64,000 nucleotides of DNA from DASQYE01 sp035940775 (GTDB lineage Bacteria; Acidobacteriota; Blastocatellia; Pyrinomonadales; Pyrinomonadaceae). The stretch's first letter is position 1, and every line of letters starts with the position of its first letter. The translations under genes and the position numbers were made by a program. The DNA is taken from NCBI GenBank assembly GCA_035940775.1, contig DASZEN010000004.1:124001-188000 (forward strand). The letters are read 5' to 3'. This document shows, one piece after another, positions 43,448 through 53,600 of the stretch. The notes under the pieces are model-generated. The model made no database searches. It was not told where the DNA came from and saw nothing but the letters and a program-made list of their open reading frames with translations.

Positions 43448-44114
43448 AGCAAATCCGGCAGGTCGAGCGGTCGGCAGAGCGAGACGGATAACGCGCGGCG
43501 CAATAGCAGCATGACGAAAGCGCGCGGCATACGGGCGGCGGCCTGAGCGTACTCTACGGCCAGCCATGAGCGAGAGCGCGAACTCCACCTCTTACGCTCT
43601 TCGTTGATTTAAAGGCGCGTGGCGGTTTCAATCAAGAGCGGTTCTAACATGATGAAACAGGTGTGTCAACGCTCTACAGGAATCGATGACTTGCGCAATC
43701 GACACAACCGAAGGAGCGATTGGGCCATGAGAAGTTATGCGCGGAAAGCTTTCCTGATGCGCTCCCGTTACGACTCGGCCCCTCTCTATCTCTCTGCCTC
43801 TGCGGATCGCGTCGGCGGCCCTCGAAACCTGCGCCCCCGTCCGTAGGGTCGTGCGCAACAGCCTTTCGCCTGCTGCCATAAAGCTCTCTGCCTTCTGCTT
43901 TGCGTCTCTCTCAGTGTAGAATCGCGCTTAACAATATCGCTTCGATCACGAGAGAGGGTCGGGTGCGGCGGCAGCTACGACGACCGGGGGCGCGCGGGCT
44001 TCCTCCTGTGCGTGCGCGCGAAGGCCGGGGCCGAAGGCGCGTATCGGCCGCCACCGTCTTCTATTTGCGCGGCGCGAGAGTTGAAGAGTGTAAGGGACGG
44101 GAGTTTTCTCCGAC
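43448..44114. other. Gap between divergent kinase and rhomboid genes
   Basis: 667 bases with no gene or RNA that I can support. Several short frames on both strands look like composition artefacts. A weak -10 (TAGAAT at 43917-43922) is the only promoter-like element for the plus strand. The part before 43900 is a mixture of CT-rich tracts. Confidence 0.4.
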
Positions 44115-45500
44115 GTGGTTCAATCGAGTAATAGAACATATGCGGGAAGGCCGAGCGTGTGTCGCAATTGCGGCGCGCTGGTCGGCGCAGACGAGACGCA
44201 GTGCGGTCAATGCGGCGCTGCGGCGACAAGCGCCGCGTCGGCTTCCGGAAGGTCTATGCAGCCTCAGCGTCCGCTTTACGACACCGAAGCGCTGCGTTTC
44301 GCGCGCGCCGTCCTGAACCGTCCGGCGACCTTCACCTTCGCCTTCATCATCGCCAACGTCTTCATTTTTCTCTTAACGGTATTTGCGGCGGGCGGCACTG
44401 GCAGCGATGCCATCTTCAATACGGTACTCATTCAATTCGGCGCGAAAAAAAACTATCTCATTAATCAAGGGCAATGGTGGCGCTTCGTGACGCCCATCTT
44501 TTTGCATGGGGGCTACGCGCACCTGCTGATGAACATGTACGGCCTCTGGATTCTGGGGCCGTACGTCGAGCGCCTTTATGGCTCCGCGAAGTTCGTCGTC
44601 TTCTGGGTCTTGACGGGGATCGCGGGTGTCGTCGCCAGCTACCTGACGGTCAGGCCCATGATGCATGCCGGTGGGCCCGTGGGCCGCTTTCTCTTCAAGG
44701 CGGAGGACGCGGCCTCGGTCGGAGCCTCGGGCGCGCTCTTCGGACTGATCGGCGTGCTCTTCGTATTCGGCATAAAGTTCCGTCACGAACTGCCCGAAGG
44801 GTTCAAGCGGGCCTTCGGGACGGGAATGCTGCCGACCATCATGCTCAACGTCTTCATAGGTTTTGTTTTCCCCTTCATAGACAACGCGGCGCACATGGGC
44901 GGATTGGTGGCGGGAGTGCTGCTGGCGTTGTTCGTCGGCTACAAACGCCCGCACGAGCGCGCTGGCGTGGCGACCCTTTGGCACGTTCTGCAAGTGGGCG
45001 CGCTGGCGCTCGTCCTCGCGAGCTTCTTTATGGTGTGGCGCAGGTACACGGGGCCGCCCGTCGTTCTCAATCCGGAAACGCTTCAGCGCGCGCTGCCCGG
45101 AAAGGGCTCGTCCGACATACAGGCTTACGTCGAAGCGACGAACGCGGGCCGCAACGCTTTTGCCGTCGGCCTGCATAATAACGATCCCGGTGAGATCGAC
45201 CGGGCCATCAAACAGTTGGAAGGCGTGCCTTCTCTGGATGAGAAGCCGGACGCGCTCAGAAACGATTTGAAATCCCTGCTCGCGCGCGCGCAGGAGTTCG
45301 CCTCGCAAGCGCCGGAGCAGCGTAAAACCCGGCGCGCGCAGACGCAACTGAAAGAGCTTCTGGCCGATTATCAAGCCTGGGAACAAAACTTCGACGCGTG
45401 GGTGAGGGCCGAGGGCGCAAACTATGGTCTTAAGATAGTGGACAAGAAGCCCGCTAATACTAATACTACAGCGCCCGCCGCTTCACCGAACGGAAAATAG
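44115..45500 (+). CDS. Rhomboid intramembrane protease with N-terminal zinc ribbon
   Basis: 461 residues from a GTG. A zinc ribbon (about 17-36; CRNCGALVGADETQCGQCG) is followed by a linker and a rhomboid domain of about seven helices (about 75-310). The catalytic Ser is in SVGASGALFGLIGVLF (GxSG) and the His in IDNAAHMGGLVAGVL; the conserved loop-1 WR-type segment is present as QWWRFVTPIFLHGGYAHLL. The C-terminal 150 residues are a soluble helical region (LAVLNPETLQRALPGKGS-like, then KTRRAQTQLKELLADYQ). Rhomboids cut single-pass membrane substrates. The zinc ribbon and the helical tail are additions to the basic fold. Confidence 0.9.
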   Translation: MVQSSNRTYAGRPSVCRNCGALVGADETQCGQCGAAATSAASASGRSMQPQRPLYDTEALRFARAVLNRPATFTFAFIIANVFIFLLTVFAAGGTGSDAIFNTVLIQFGAKKNYLINQGQWWRFVTPIFLHGGYAHLLMNMYGLWILGPYVERLYGSAKFVVFWVLTGIAGVVASYLTVRPMMHAGGPVGRFLFKAEDAASVGASGALFGLIGVLFVFGIKFRHELPEGFKRAFGTGMLPTIMLNVFIGFVFPFIDNAAHMGGLVAGVLLALFVGYKRPHERAGVATLWHVLQVGALALVLASFFMVWRRYTGPPVVLNPETLQRALPGKGSSDIQAYVEATNAGRNAFAVGLHNNDPGEIDRAIKQLEGVPSLDEKPDALRNDLKSLLARAQEFASQAPEQRKTRRAQTQLKELLADYQAWEQNFDAWVRAEGANYGLKIVDKKPANTNTTAPAASPNGK

Positions 45501-45578
45501 AATGGCTTTCATCAAAATCAGCGCTCTACTTGAGAGAGAGGTTGTGTGTGAGCAAAACAATAGGAGAGAAAAGAGACA

Positions 45579-46472
45579 ATGGAGATTAGAAAAGTAGGTG
45601 TGCTCGGCTGCGGCCTGATGGGCTCGGGCATAGCGCAGACGGCGGCCACCGCCGGATTTGAGACAGTGGTTCGCGAAGTATCGGACGACCTTATCGAGAA
45701 GGGCTTTGCGGGCATCGAGAAATCGCTCGCGAAGTTTGCGGAGAAGGGCGCGATCACGGGCGAGCAGCAGCGTGAGATTCGCGCTCGCCTCTCGGGCACT
45801 ACCAGTTTCGACCAGCTTGCCGATTGCGACATCATCATCGAAGCGATCATCGAAAACCTGGACGCCAAACGCGACACCTACCGGCAACTGGACGAAATCT
45901 GCAAGCCGGAGACCATCTTCGCCTCCAACACTTCTTCCATCTCGATCACGGAGATGATGACGGCGACCGGCCCCGAGCGCCAGCAGCGTTTCATAGGACT
46001 TCATTTCTTCAATCCCGTGCCGATCATGAAACTGGTCGAGGTCGTGCGTACCATCCTGACGGACGAGGCCGTTTATGAACAGGCCATAGAGTTCGGCCAG
46101 CGGCTCGGCAAGGTTACGGTCAAGGCGGGCGACAAGACGGGCTTTATCGTCAATCGCCTGCTCGTCCCCTATATGCTCGACGCCATTCGCGCGCTCGAAG
46201 AGGGCGTCGGCTCGATCGTTGATATAGACAACGCTATGAAGCTCGGGCTCGGGTATCCGATGGGGCCGTTCACGCTCGGCGATTTCGTCGGCCTCGACAC
46301 GACCTACTATATTGCAGAGATCATGTTCAACGAGTTCCGCGAAAAACGGTTCGCGCCGCCGCCGCTTCTCAAGCGCATGGTGCTCGCCGGTCTCTACGGA
46401 CGCAAAACGGGGCGCGGCTTCTACGACTACACCACAGACCCCAGGAATCCAACGCCAATGAATCTCTTGTAA
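45579..46472 (+). CDS. 3-hydroxyacyl-CoA dehydrogenase (3-hydroxybutyryl-CoA type)
   Basis: 297 residues. It oxidises 3-hydroxyacyl-CoA to 3-oxoacyl-CoA with NAD(P), or the reverse. The dinucleotide loop is KVGVLGCGLMGSGIAQTAA (GxGxxG). The catalytic His and its region are in IGLHFFNPVPIMKLVEVV, followed by VTVKAGDKTGFIVNRLLVPY and the C-terminal helical domain (AMKLGLGYPMGPFTLGDFVG). The single-domain length is that of Hbd/FadB2-type enzymes. The next gene, 86 bases on, is an enoyl-CoA hydratase, so both act in fatty-acid or CoA-thioester metabolism. Confidence 0.94.
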   Translation: MEIRKVGVLGCGLMGSGIAQTAATAGFETVVREVSDDLIEKGFAGIEKSLAKFAEKGAITGEQQREIRARLSGTTSFDQLADCDIIIEAIIENLDAKRDTYRQLDEICKPETIFASNTSSISITEMMTATGPERQQRFIGLHFFNPVPIMKLVEVVRTILTDEAVYEQAIEFGQRLGKVTVKAGDKTGFIVNRLLVPYMLDAIRALEEGVGSIVDIDNAMKLGLGYPMGPFTLGDFVGLDTTYYIAEIMFNEFREKRFAPPPLLKRMVLAGLYGRKTGRGFYDYTTDPRNPTPMNLL

Positions 46473-46558
46473 AAACAGGCGGCAAGCGGCCGGTTCGCCG
46501 GACAAGGGCGTGCCTTGAGCCCGTCACTCGCCGCTCAGCCGTCCTTCACTATTTCCTT

Positions 46559-47329
46559 ATGGTTATCTTTGAGTTGCGCGGCCGTCTGGCAGTAGTGCGG
46601 CTCAACCATCCCGAAAGGATGAACGCCCTGTCGCGCCGCGCTCTAAACGAGTTGGATGAGGCGTTCGAGCGCGTCGAGCGTGAACAGGGTGTGCATACCG
46701 TTATCCTGACGGGTACGGGCGAGCGCGCCTTCAGCGCGGGCACGGACATTAAGGAACTGGCTTCGCTCGATGAGGAAGGCGCGCGCGACGCAGCGAAACG
46801 CGGGCAACACCTCTGCAATCGCATAGAACATTGCAGTGTACCCGTGATCGCCGCCGTGAACGGCTTGGCTGCAGGCGGGGGCTGCGAGCTGGCCCTCGCG
46901 TGTCACCTTCGCATCGCTTCGACGCATGCACGCTTCAGCCTGCCGGAGACGAAACTCGGCCTGATACCCGCCTACGGCGGCACGCAGCGTCTCGCGCGCA
47001 TCATCGGCACAGCGCGCGCTTCGGAGATGATGTTGACGGGAGCGACGATGTCTGCCGAAGAGGCGCACCGCGCCGGGCTGGTCAATCGCGTTGTGCCGCC
47101 CGAACACTTACTGACCGAGGCCGAATCGCTCGCGGGCGAGATAGCAAAGCTGGCGCCCCTGGCGATTCGCGCCTGCCTCCGAGCGGTCGTGCGCGGCCTG
47201 TTGATGCCTCTCGAAGACGGCCTCGCGCTCGAAGCGGAACTCTTCAGCGGCCTCTTCTCGACCGAAGACATGCGCGAGGGCACGCGCGCTTTTCTTGAAA
47301 AACGCGCGCCCGTCTTCAAAGGGAAGTAA
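46559..47329 (+). CDS. Enoyl-CoA hydratase/isomerase family protein
   Basis: 256 residues. Crotonase fold. The first oxyanion-hole stretch is in GERAFSAGTDIKELAS and the second in NGLAAGGGCELALACHLRIA, followed by LPETKLGLIPAYGGTQRLAR, where the catalytic Glu of hydratases sits. The C terminus has MREGTRAFLEKRAPVFKGK, as in crotonases. It follows the 3-hydroxyacyl-CoA dehydrogenase gene. Whether it hydrates or isomerises cannot be told from sequence, but both catalytic Glu positions appear to be acidic. Confidence 0.92.
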   Translation: MVIFELRGRLAVVRLNHPERMNALSRRALNELDEAFERVEREQGVHTVILTGTGERAFSAGTDIKELASLDEEGARDAAKRGQHLCNRIEHCSVPVIAAVNGLAAGGGCELALACHLRIASTHARFSLPETKLGLIPAYGGTQRLARIIGTARASEMMLTGATMSAEEAHRAGLVNRVVPPEHLLTEAESLAGEIAKLAPLAIRACLRAVVRGLLMPLEDGLALEAELFSGLFSTEDMREGTRAFLEKRAPVFKGK

Positions 47330-47384
47330 TAGGCCCAACAGTCTACGGAACCATGCTAGAATAGCGCTCAAGGAGGTAACAACC

Positions 47385-47789
47385 ATGAGCGAAGACCTTA
47401 CACAAAAACTGCCGACCTCACAGGACGGCATGCTCGCTCAGATTCTCACAACAGTTCAGAATCTCAGCACGAGATTAGAAAGCCTGGAACAGAAAGTTGA
47501 CGAGCGGCTTCACGACACGCGCCCCATCTGGGAGAAGGTGCAATCGGACATCGCAGGGTTGCAGGAAGGGCAGAGAAGCCTGCAAGAAGGGCAGAAGAGT
47601 TTGCAGGAAGGGCAGAAGAATCTTCAAGAAGGACAAGACTCTATACGCAAAGATGTGCGCGAGCTAAATACGCATTGGCGCGATATGAATCGCAAGCTCA
47701 GCATCTTCAACGACACACTGACTGAGATACAGGCGGATTACAGAGACATATATGATCGCGTGCGCGGGCTTGAGAGGCAGAACTCGTGA
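47385..47789 (+). CDS. Coiled-coil protein with four perfect 7-residue repeats
   Basis: 134 residues from the ATG at 47385, which follows AGGAGG by 9 bases. The middle holds four consecutive heptads of the form LQEGQxS/N (LQEGQRS, LQEGQKS, LQEGQKN, LQEGQDS), coded by 21-bp direct repeats at 47559-47642. The whole product is predicted to be a long alpha-helical coiled coil, charged and without Cys or membrane segments. Such proteins often form fibres or scaffolds. Family unknown. The number of DNA repeats could vary between strains. Confidence 0.7.
   Translation: MSEDLTQKLPTSQDGMLAQILTTVQNLSTRLESLEQKVDERLHDTRPIWEKVQSDIAGLQEGQRSLQEGQKSLQEGQKNLQEGQDSIRKDVRELNTHWRDMNRKLSIFNDTLTEIQADYRDIYDRVRGLERQNS
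47559..47642 (+). repeat. Four 21-bp tandem repeats inside the coiled-coil gene
   Basis: The unit TTGCAGGAAGGGCAGA-like, 21 bases long and in frame, occurs four times with few changes. Each unit adds one heptad. Confidence 0.85.
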
Positions 47790-47898
47790 GCAGCCCCGCG
47801 GAGAAACTCCAGTGAACATTTGAGGGCGCTCGGTTTGGAAATTCGAACTATAGTGATAAGGCTTCGGGTTCCAGGCCGGAAAATCGGTCACTGATCGC

Positions 47899-47928
47899 TT
47901 GTCACCGGGTCACCGCCTTCTTTATACT
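47899..47928 (+). promoter_or_regulatory. Sigma-70-like promoter before ribH
   Basis: TTGTCA (47899-47904) and TATACT (47923-47928) are separated by 18 bases. Transcription would start about 45 bases before the TTG of ribH. Confidence 0.55.
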
Positions 47929-47980
47929 TTCGCCAGCGTTTTCAACTTTCATTGATCGGAGCGTCCTTTAGGGAAAACTC

Positions 47981-48460
47981 TTGCAGCCCGTCACGCATCA
48001 AGGAAACCTGAAGGCCGAGGGCTTTCGCTTCGCGCTCGTCGCCAGTCGCTGGAATGATTTTCTGACCTCGCGGCTCGTAGAGGGCGCGCTCGATGCCCTC
48101 GAACGTTTGGGCGCTGACGAAAAGGCGGTGGCCCTTTTCAAAGTGCCGGGCTCGTTTGAGATTCCGCTGCTGGCGCGCAAGCTCGCCGCCTCCGCCAGGT
48201 ACGATGCGATTATCTGCCTCGGCACGATCATTCGCGGGCAGACGCCGCACTTCGAGTACATCGCGGGCGAGGTCACAAAGGGGATCGCGCAGGCCGGAAT
48301 GGAGACGGGCGTTCCCGTCGTCTACGGCATCGTCACGGCCGATACGCTGGAACAGGCGATTGACCGGGCCGGGGTCAAAGCTGGCAACAAGGGGTTCGAG
48401 GCCGCTATGTCGGCCGTCGAGTTGGTTAATCTTTATAAGACGGTGGCGAGCGATAAGTGA
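47981..48460 (+). CDS. ribH: 6,7-dimethyl-8-ribityllumazine synthase
   Basis: 159 residues from a TTG at 47981, with AGGGA about 9 bases upstream. It condenses the pyrimidine dione with dihydroxybutanone phosphate in riboflavin synthesis. The family segments are RFALVASRWNDFLTSRLVEG, PGSFEIPLLARKLAASARYD, and ICLGTIIRGQTPHFEYIAGE, which contains the catalytic His, followed by VVYGIVTADTLEQAIDRAG. It is about the usual length (~155). nusB follows 69 bases later, a common pairing. Confidence 0.94.
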   Translation: MQPVTHQGNLKAEGFRFALVASRWNDFLTSRLVEGALDALERLGADEKAVALFKVPGSFEIPLLARKLAASARYDAIICLGTIIRGQTPHFEYIAGEVTKGIAQAGMETGVPVVYGIVTADTLEQAIDRAGVKAGNKGFEAAMSAVELVNLYKTVASDK

Positions 48461-48529
48461 CGAGCGGCAAGACCGGGGATTGTCCCGCCACGTATCGCCT
48501 CGCGCCGGGTAAGCTATCATTGGTGTTTT

Positions 48530-49030
48530 ATGGGGTCGAGACGTAAGGCGCGTGAGTGCGCCTTGCAAATGCTCTTTGCGGCTGATATTGCCGATACTCG
48601 CGCCGACGAGCTGGTACGCTCGTTCTGGGACGAGTTGAGCGATGAGGATACGGAACCGGCGGCGCGCGAGTTTGCGACGCGGCTGGCGACCGGCACACTC
48701 GCGCACCTCGCGGAGCTGGACGAACGCATCCGCTCGCGCGCCGAACACTGGCGAATCTCGCGCATGGCCGTCGTCGACCGCAATATCCTGCGCCTCGCCG
48801 TCTACGAGTTTCTGCACGAGCCGACGCCGCGCACCGTCGCCATCAACGAAGCCCTTGAGATCGCGCGACGCTTCTCGACCTACGAGGCGACGCAATTCAT
48901 CAACGGTATCCTCGATGCCATCAAACGAGACCTCGACGAGCAGCATCCGCAGGAAACGGTCTCGACCGAAGAGGGACAGGAATCCGAAGAAGAGGATGAT
49001 GACGACGAGCAGCATACCGCTTCGGCCTGA
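48530..49030 (+). CDS. nusB: Transcription antitermination factor NusB
   Basis: 166 residues. NusB binds boxA RNA with S10 (NusE) to stop premature termination in rRNA operons. It has SRRKARECALQMLFAAD at the N terminus, VVDRNILRLAVYEFLHEP and ARRFSTYEATQFINGILDAI, all typical. An acidic C-terminal tail (EEGQESEEEDDDDEQH) is extra. The last 35 bases overlap the start of the next gene in another frame. Confidence 0.93.
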   Translation: MGSRRKARECALQMLFAADIADTRADELVRSFWDELSDEDTEPAAREFATRLATGTLAHLAELDERIRSRAEHWRISRMAVVDRNILRLAVYEFLHEPTPRTVAINEALEIARRFSTYEATQFINGILDAIKRDLDEQHPQETVSTEEGQESEEEDDDDEQHTASA

Positions 49031-49775
49031 CCCTCCGGCGACGAGGCGCCCTGCCAGCCTTGTCAGCTTTCTCAGCCTCTTTGCGCTCGCCGTGCTCGCG
49101 CTCACGGGCGTCTCTCTTGCCGGTCAACAACAGCAGCAGCAGTCTTCTCCTCCGCTCGTCGCGCCCGCTTCGTCCGCGCGCACTTTCCCCAAAGAGATTC
49201 GCGGCTACAAGGTCGAGCGCGCCAGGGTCGAGATCAAGAAACAGAGGGCTGAGAAGAGCCGCGATCAGTCTCCGGGCGCGGCGCAGGCAACAACAACAAC
49301 TACGGCTGAGCCGGATGCGCTCATACAGTTCGGAGCGCCGCGCGTCGCGAAGATGACGCCGCTCGGGATTACACTGGAAGTGCCGGTCACGGTCGCCGCC
49401 GTCAAGCAGGGAGGCCGCGTAGACTTTCTATCCTTCGAGGATATGGTCGTCAACGGCACGCCCGTCACCATAGAGGACTACCTGCTTCCGTTCGACCTGC
49501 CGAACAAGCGCGCCGTGCTTTTGCCAGCGCCCGTGCGCGTCTTCATCTCCACGCCGCGCGCTCTGCTCGGCGCTCTGGGCGAGTGGAGCGCTTCAAAAGA
49601 AGAGTGGCCGGTGACGGGCCGCGTCTATGTCTTCGGGCGTTTCAAGAAATTCCTCTTCAGCTTCAAGCGCGTCGTGCCCGTCGAGCTGAGCCTCACGCTG
49701 CCGAACCCGCTCAGGAACACGCAGACCACCTCAGACCCGGCCATCAAGCAGGAGACGCAAACCCCCGCTCCTTAG
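48996..49775 (+). CDS. Exported protein of unknown function
   Basis: 259 residues from the ATG at 48996 or 48999, inside the end of nusB (overlap about 33 bases), preceded by GAAGAAGAGG. A basic N terminus and hydrophobic core form a signal peptide (SLVSFLSLFALAVLALTGVS). The mature part has a Gln-run, then FPKEIRGYKVERARVEIKKQ, a Thr-rich spacer and a beta-rich domain with ITLEVPVTVAAVKQGGRVDF and YLLPFDLPNKRAVLLPAPV. I do not recognise the family. Overlap with nusB suggests translational coupling. No catalytic residues are apparent. Confidence 0.7.
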   Translation: MMTTSSIPLRPDPPATRRPASLVSFLSLFALAVLALTGVSLAGQQQQQQSSPPLVAPASSARTFPKEIRGYKVERARVEIKKQRAEKSRDQSPGAAQATTTTTAEPDALIQFGAPRVAKMTPLGITLEVPVTVAAVKQGGRVDFLSFEDMVVNGTPVTIEDYLLPFDLPNKRAVLLPAPVRVFISTPRALLGALGEWSASKEEWPVTGRVYVFGRFKKFLFSFKRVVPVELSLTLPNPLRNTQTTSDPAIKQETQTPAP

Positions 49776-49819
49776 AAAAATCTACGGCCGCAAGTTCCTT
49801 ACAGTAAGCGCCTTCCAAT

Positions 49820-50362
49820 TCAGCCCGGATTGCCGTATCTCAATTGCACTACCTTCGCTTTGCCGAATCTGTAGACGGTGACGACGAAGAGCTTGTCGTA
49901 TTCCGTATCGGCGATCTGAGGAATCTGGTCTCCGTTGAGCTTCTGGATAATCGAGGGGACGGTATTGCTATGACCGGCGACGACGACGGCTTCGCCCCTG
50001 TGGTACGACAACAGGTGAGTAACGAGCGCGTCCTCGTCCTTGCCGCTGATCTGTGTGACGGGCAGTCCCAGATGATCCGCCAGGGGTTTGACGGTCTGCT
50101 GCGTGCGTCTGAACTCGGTCGCGTAAACGGCGCGGACGTTTGCCCCTTCGAGAATACGCACGAGCGCCTGCGCGCGCGCTTCGCCCTGCGGGCTAAGCGG
50201 AGGATCGTCGGGCGGAGTCTGACTCTTTTCCGCATGACGAACGAGCACTACGGTCGTCACGGGCGAGAAGAAGCATATATAGCCGATGACGAGCGCCGCC
50301 GCCAAAAGGAGCGCCGAAATATATAAAGGCCAGTGTTTCAACCATGCGCGCCCGTCTGCCAT
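49820..50362 (-). CDS. Membrane-anchored histidine phosphatase family protein
   Basis: 180 residues. A single hydrophobic helix (about 11-32; PLYISALLLAAALVIGYICF) is followed by the phosphatase fold. The catalytic RHG-type motif reads VVLVRHAEKSQTP, and the second His is in VVVAGHSNTVPSII. The chain between them has Glu-rich PLSPQGEARAQALVRIL as usual in branch 1 of the family. Known members remove phosphate from sugars, nucleotides or peptides; the substrate is not clear. It converges on the secreted protein at 48996 and diverges from kgd. Confidence 0.85.
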   Translation of the reverse strand: MADGRAWLKHWPLYISALLLAAALVIGYICFFSPVTTVVLVRHAEKSQTPPDDPPLSPQGEARAQALVRILEGANVRAVYATEFRRTQQTVKPLADHLGLPVTQISGKDEDALVTHLLSYHRGEAVVVAGHSNTVPSIIQKLNGDQIPQIADTEYDKLFVVTVYRFGKAKVVQLRYGNPG

Positions 50363-50454
50363 TCCAGTCTCTTCCTCCTATGAAACATGCTCTGACTCTG
50401 ATTGGGCCCGGATTATACGTCGCGGGCGGGCGTTTTATCCTAATGAGGGCGGAT

Positions 50455-50460
50455 TATAAT
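50455..50460 (+). promoter_or_regulatory. Possible -10 element of the 2-oxoglutarate enzyme gene
   Basis: A perfect TATAAT at 50455-50460 lies in the 280-base gap before the kgd start. The -35 area (about 50432-50437, GTTTTA) is poor. The leader would be about 175 bases. Confidence 0.35.
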
Positions 50461-50642
50461 GCGCAGGTTATAAGGGGGTGGCCGCGCGCAGAGTTCCTGC
50501 CGGATGCAATAGAAAGCGGAAGATGATAGGCTATTATTTTCAATCAAAAAGGGAAGATGCTGGCTGCCGCTGCTGTTGTGGTTGTCGCCTGTTCCGGCCC
50601 GCGCCGCGCTCACAGCTCTTTCCGGCGTGAGGTGACAAAGCA

Positions 50643-53600
50643 TTGAGCAAAAATCAGAACACCACAGACCTCTCACAAGTGATCGCGGAGAATTTCGGGG
50701 CCAACGCCACTTATGTAGAGGGGCTGCTCAGTCGCTTTCGCAGCGACCCGTCGCTGGTGGATGAGTCCTGGCGCGCTTACTTCGCGGAGTTGCTCAGGGG
50801 CGAGCCCGCGACGCCGACCACCACTACTACTTCTTCTACTACTACTGCGCCCGCGACGCGCGCGCCGGAAGGGACGGATAACGGTCGCGCCGCCGCAGCA
50901 GGAGCAGCAGCAGCAGCAACGACGACCGGGGGAGATGCTGCGGGAGGGACGACGACGGCGGCGGCTGCCGCCCCGGCGACGAGCGCCGCACCGGCTGCCG
51001 CGAGCGCGCCTACAGCACCCGCGCCGCAGCAGAGAGAGACAGCGCCCGCCGCAGCCGCCGCCACGCCCACGGAGACGGCGATAGATGCGACGCCGATTCA
51101 CGGCGGCGCGCTCAAGATAGTCGAGAACATGGAGGCGAGCCTCGGCGTGCCGACGGCCACTTCGCAGCGGCGCGTGCCCGTCAAGCTGTTAGACGAGAAT
51201 CGCCGGATCATCAACAGGTATCTGCAAGAGCAGGCTCGCAGCAAGACTTCATACACGCATCTGGTCGCCTGGGCCATCATCCGCGCCCTCTCGGATTTCC
51301 CGCAGCTCAACGACGGGTTCGAGACGGTTGACGGACAGCCCATGCGTCTTCGCCGCGAGAGCGTCAATTTCGGCGTCGCCATCGACCTCGCCAAAAAGGA
51401 CGGCTCGCGCACGCTGCTCGTCCCCAACATCAAGGGCGCTAACCGTATGCGCTTCGCGGAATTTCTGGCGGCTTACGACGACGTGGTGAGGCGCGCGCGC
51501 GGGGGCAAGCTTCAGATTCCGGACTTTCAGGGCACGACCATATCGCTGACCAATCCCGGAACCCTGGGCACGGTCGCCTCCATGCCGCGACTGATGGCAG
51601 GCCAGGGCGTCATCATCGCGACCGGCGCGATTGAGTATCCGGCGGAATACCAGGCGATGGCTCCAGAGGTTCTCTCGCAGCTCGGCATCAGCAAGGCCAT
51701 GACCATCAGCAGCACCTACGATCATCGCGTCATACAAGGCGCGGAGTCGGGCGCGTTCCTCGCGCGCGTTCACGAGCTGCTCGTGGGCCAACACGGATTC
51801 TACGACGAGATATTCAGGGACTTAGAGATCGCCGATCCGCCGATGCGCTGGTCTATTGATCGCAATCCGGCCCTGCTCGGCGGCGACCACATCCACGACC
51901 AGATTATCAAGCAGGCGCGCGTGCTCGAATTGATAAACGCCTATCGCGTGCGCGGCCACCTGATCGCCGACATCGATCCGCTGCACGCGATGCCGCTGCA
52001 TTATCACCCCGAATTGGACATAGAGACCTACGGGCTGACGATCTGGGACCTCGACCGCGAGTTCATTACGGGAGGACTGGCCGGTAAAAAGAGCACGACC
52101 TTGCGCGACATACTGGAGATTCTTCACCGCGCCTACTGCGGAAAGGTCGGCATAGAGTATCGCCACATCCAGAGCAAGGATCAGAAGCTATGGATACGCG
52201 AGCGTATCCGCCAGCAATTCGTCGAGCCGCAACCCATCCCGCCCGAGATTAAGAAGCAGCTTCTCTGGAAGCTCATCTCGGCCGAGCAGTTCGAGCGCTT
52301 CCTGCACACCAAATACCTGGGCCAGAAGCGCTTCTCAATCGAGGGCATGGAGACGATCATCCCTTTGCTCGACCAACTGATCGAAGGTGCGGCGGCGCGC
52401 GGCGTCGAGGACATCACGCTCGGCATGGCCCATCGCGGGCGCTTGAACGTTCTGGTCAACATCGTCGGCGAGTTCATGGCCGAGCGCATCTTCGCCTCCT
52501 TCGAGGGGAGTGTGCATCCGAACTTCCCTGCCGACGAGGGCGACGTTAAATATCATCAGGGCGCGACGAGCGAGCGCGAGACCGCCTCGGGCCGGAAGAT
52601 CAAACTGACGCTCTCGCCCAACCCGAGCCACCTGGAATTTGTCGATCCGGTCGTCGAAGGCATGGTGCGCGCCAAGCAGGATTGGATGACCACACCGCGC
52701 GAAGAGTCTATAGACCGCGCGCTGCCCGTCCTTCTGCACGGCGACGCGGCCTTCGCCGGACAGGGCATCGTGATGGAGACGCTGAACCTGGCTGAGCTTC
52801 ACGGCTATCGCACGGGCGGCACGATTCACATCATCATCAATAACCAGATTGGCTTTACCACCTCGCCCGAGAAGGGGCGCTCGACCATCTACTCGACGGA
52901 CGTGGCGCGGATGACGCAACTGCCCATCTTCCACATCAACGGCGACGACCCCGAGGCGGCCTACCGCGTGCTTCAACTCGCGCTAGATTATCGCCAGGAG
53001 TTCAACAAGGACGTGGTGCTCGACGTTGTCGGTTTTCGCCGCCTCGGCCATAACGAGGGCGACGAGCCGAGCTACACGCAGCCCCTTATGTACGCGCGCG
53101 TCAAAGCGCACGAGGGCGTGCGCGCCAAGTACGCGGCGCAGCTCGTACGCGAGGGCGTGCTGGATGAAGAGGCCGTCAATCAGCTTATCAGGCAGCGCGT
53201 CGAGAGTTACGAAGCGACGCTCGCCCGCGCCAAGGAGATCGTCGCGCAGAAGGCTCCCGTCAAAGAGTTGCCCGCTCCCGTGCAGGAGGAAGATGGGTCG
53301 GCCGTCATCGAGACGGCCATCGAAGGGGAAATGGTGCGCGCCATCGCGCATAAAATCTCTGTCGTCCCGGAAGGCTTTAATATCAATCCGAAGATGGTGG
53401 GCCAACTGGCGCGCCGCGCCAAGATGGGCGAGGGTGAAGCGCCTATGGACTGGGCCTTTGCGGAGGCCATCGCCTACGGCTCGCTTGTTTTGGAGGGGAC
53501 GCGCGTGCGTCTGAGCGGGCAGGATTCGGGGCGCGGCACGTTCAGCCAGCGCCACGCCGTAATGTACGACACGCAGACGGGCCAGACCTGGGCTCCGCTC

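Noticed and set aside
43448..43588. Longer N terminus for the protein kinase
   Set aside because: These 47 codons are Arg/Ala-rich and no family starts there; the zinc ribbon at 43447 is the natural start.
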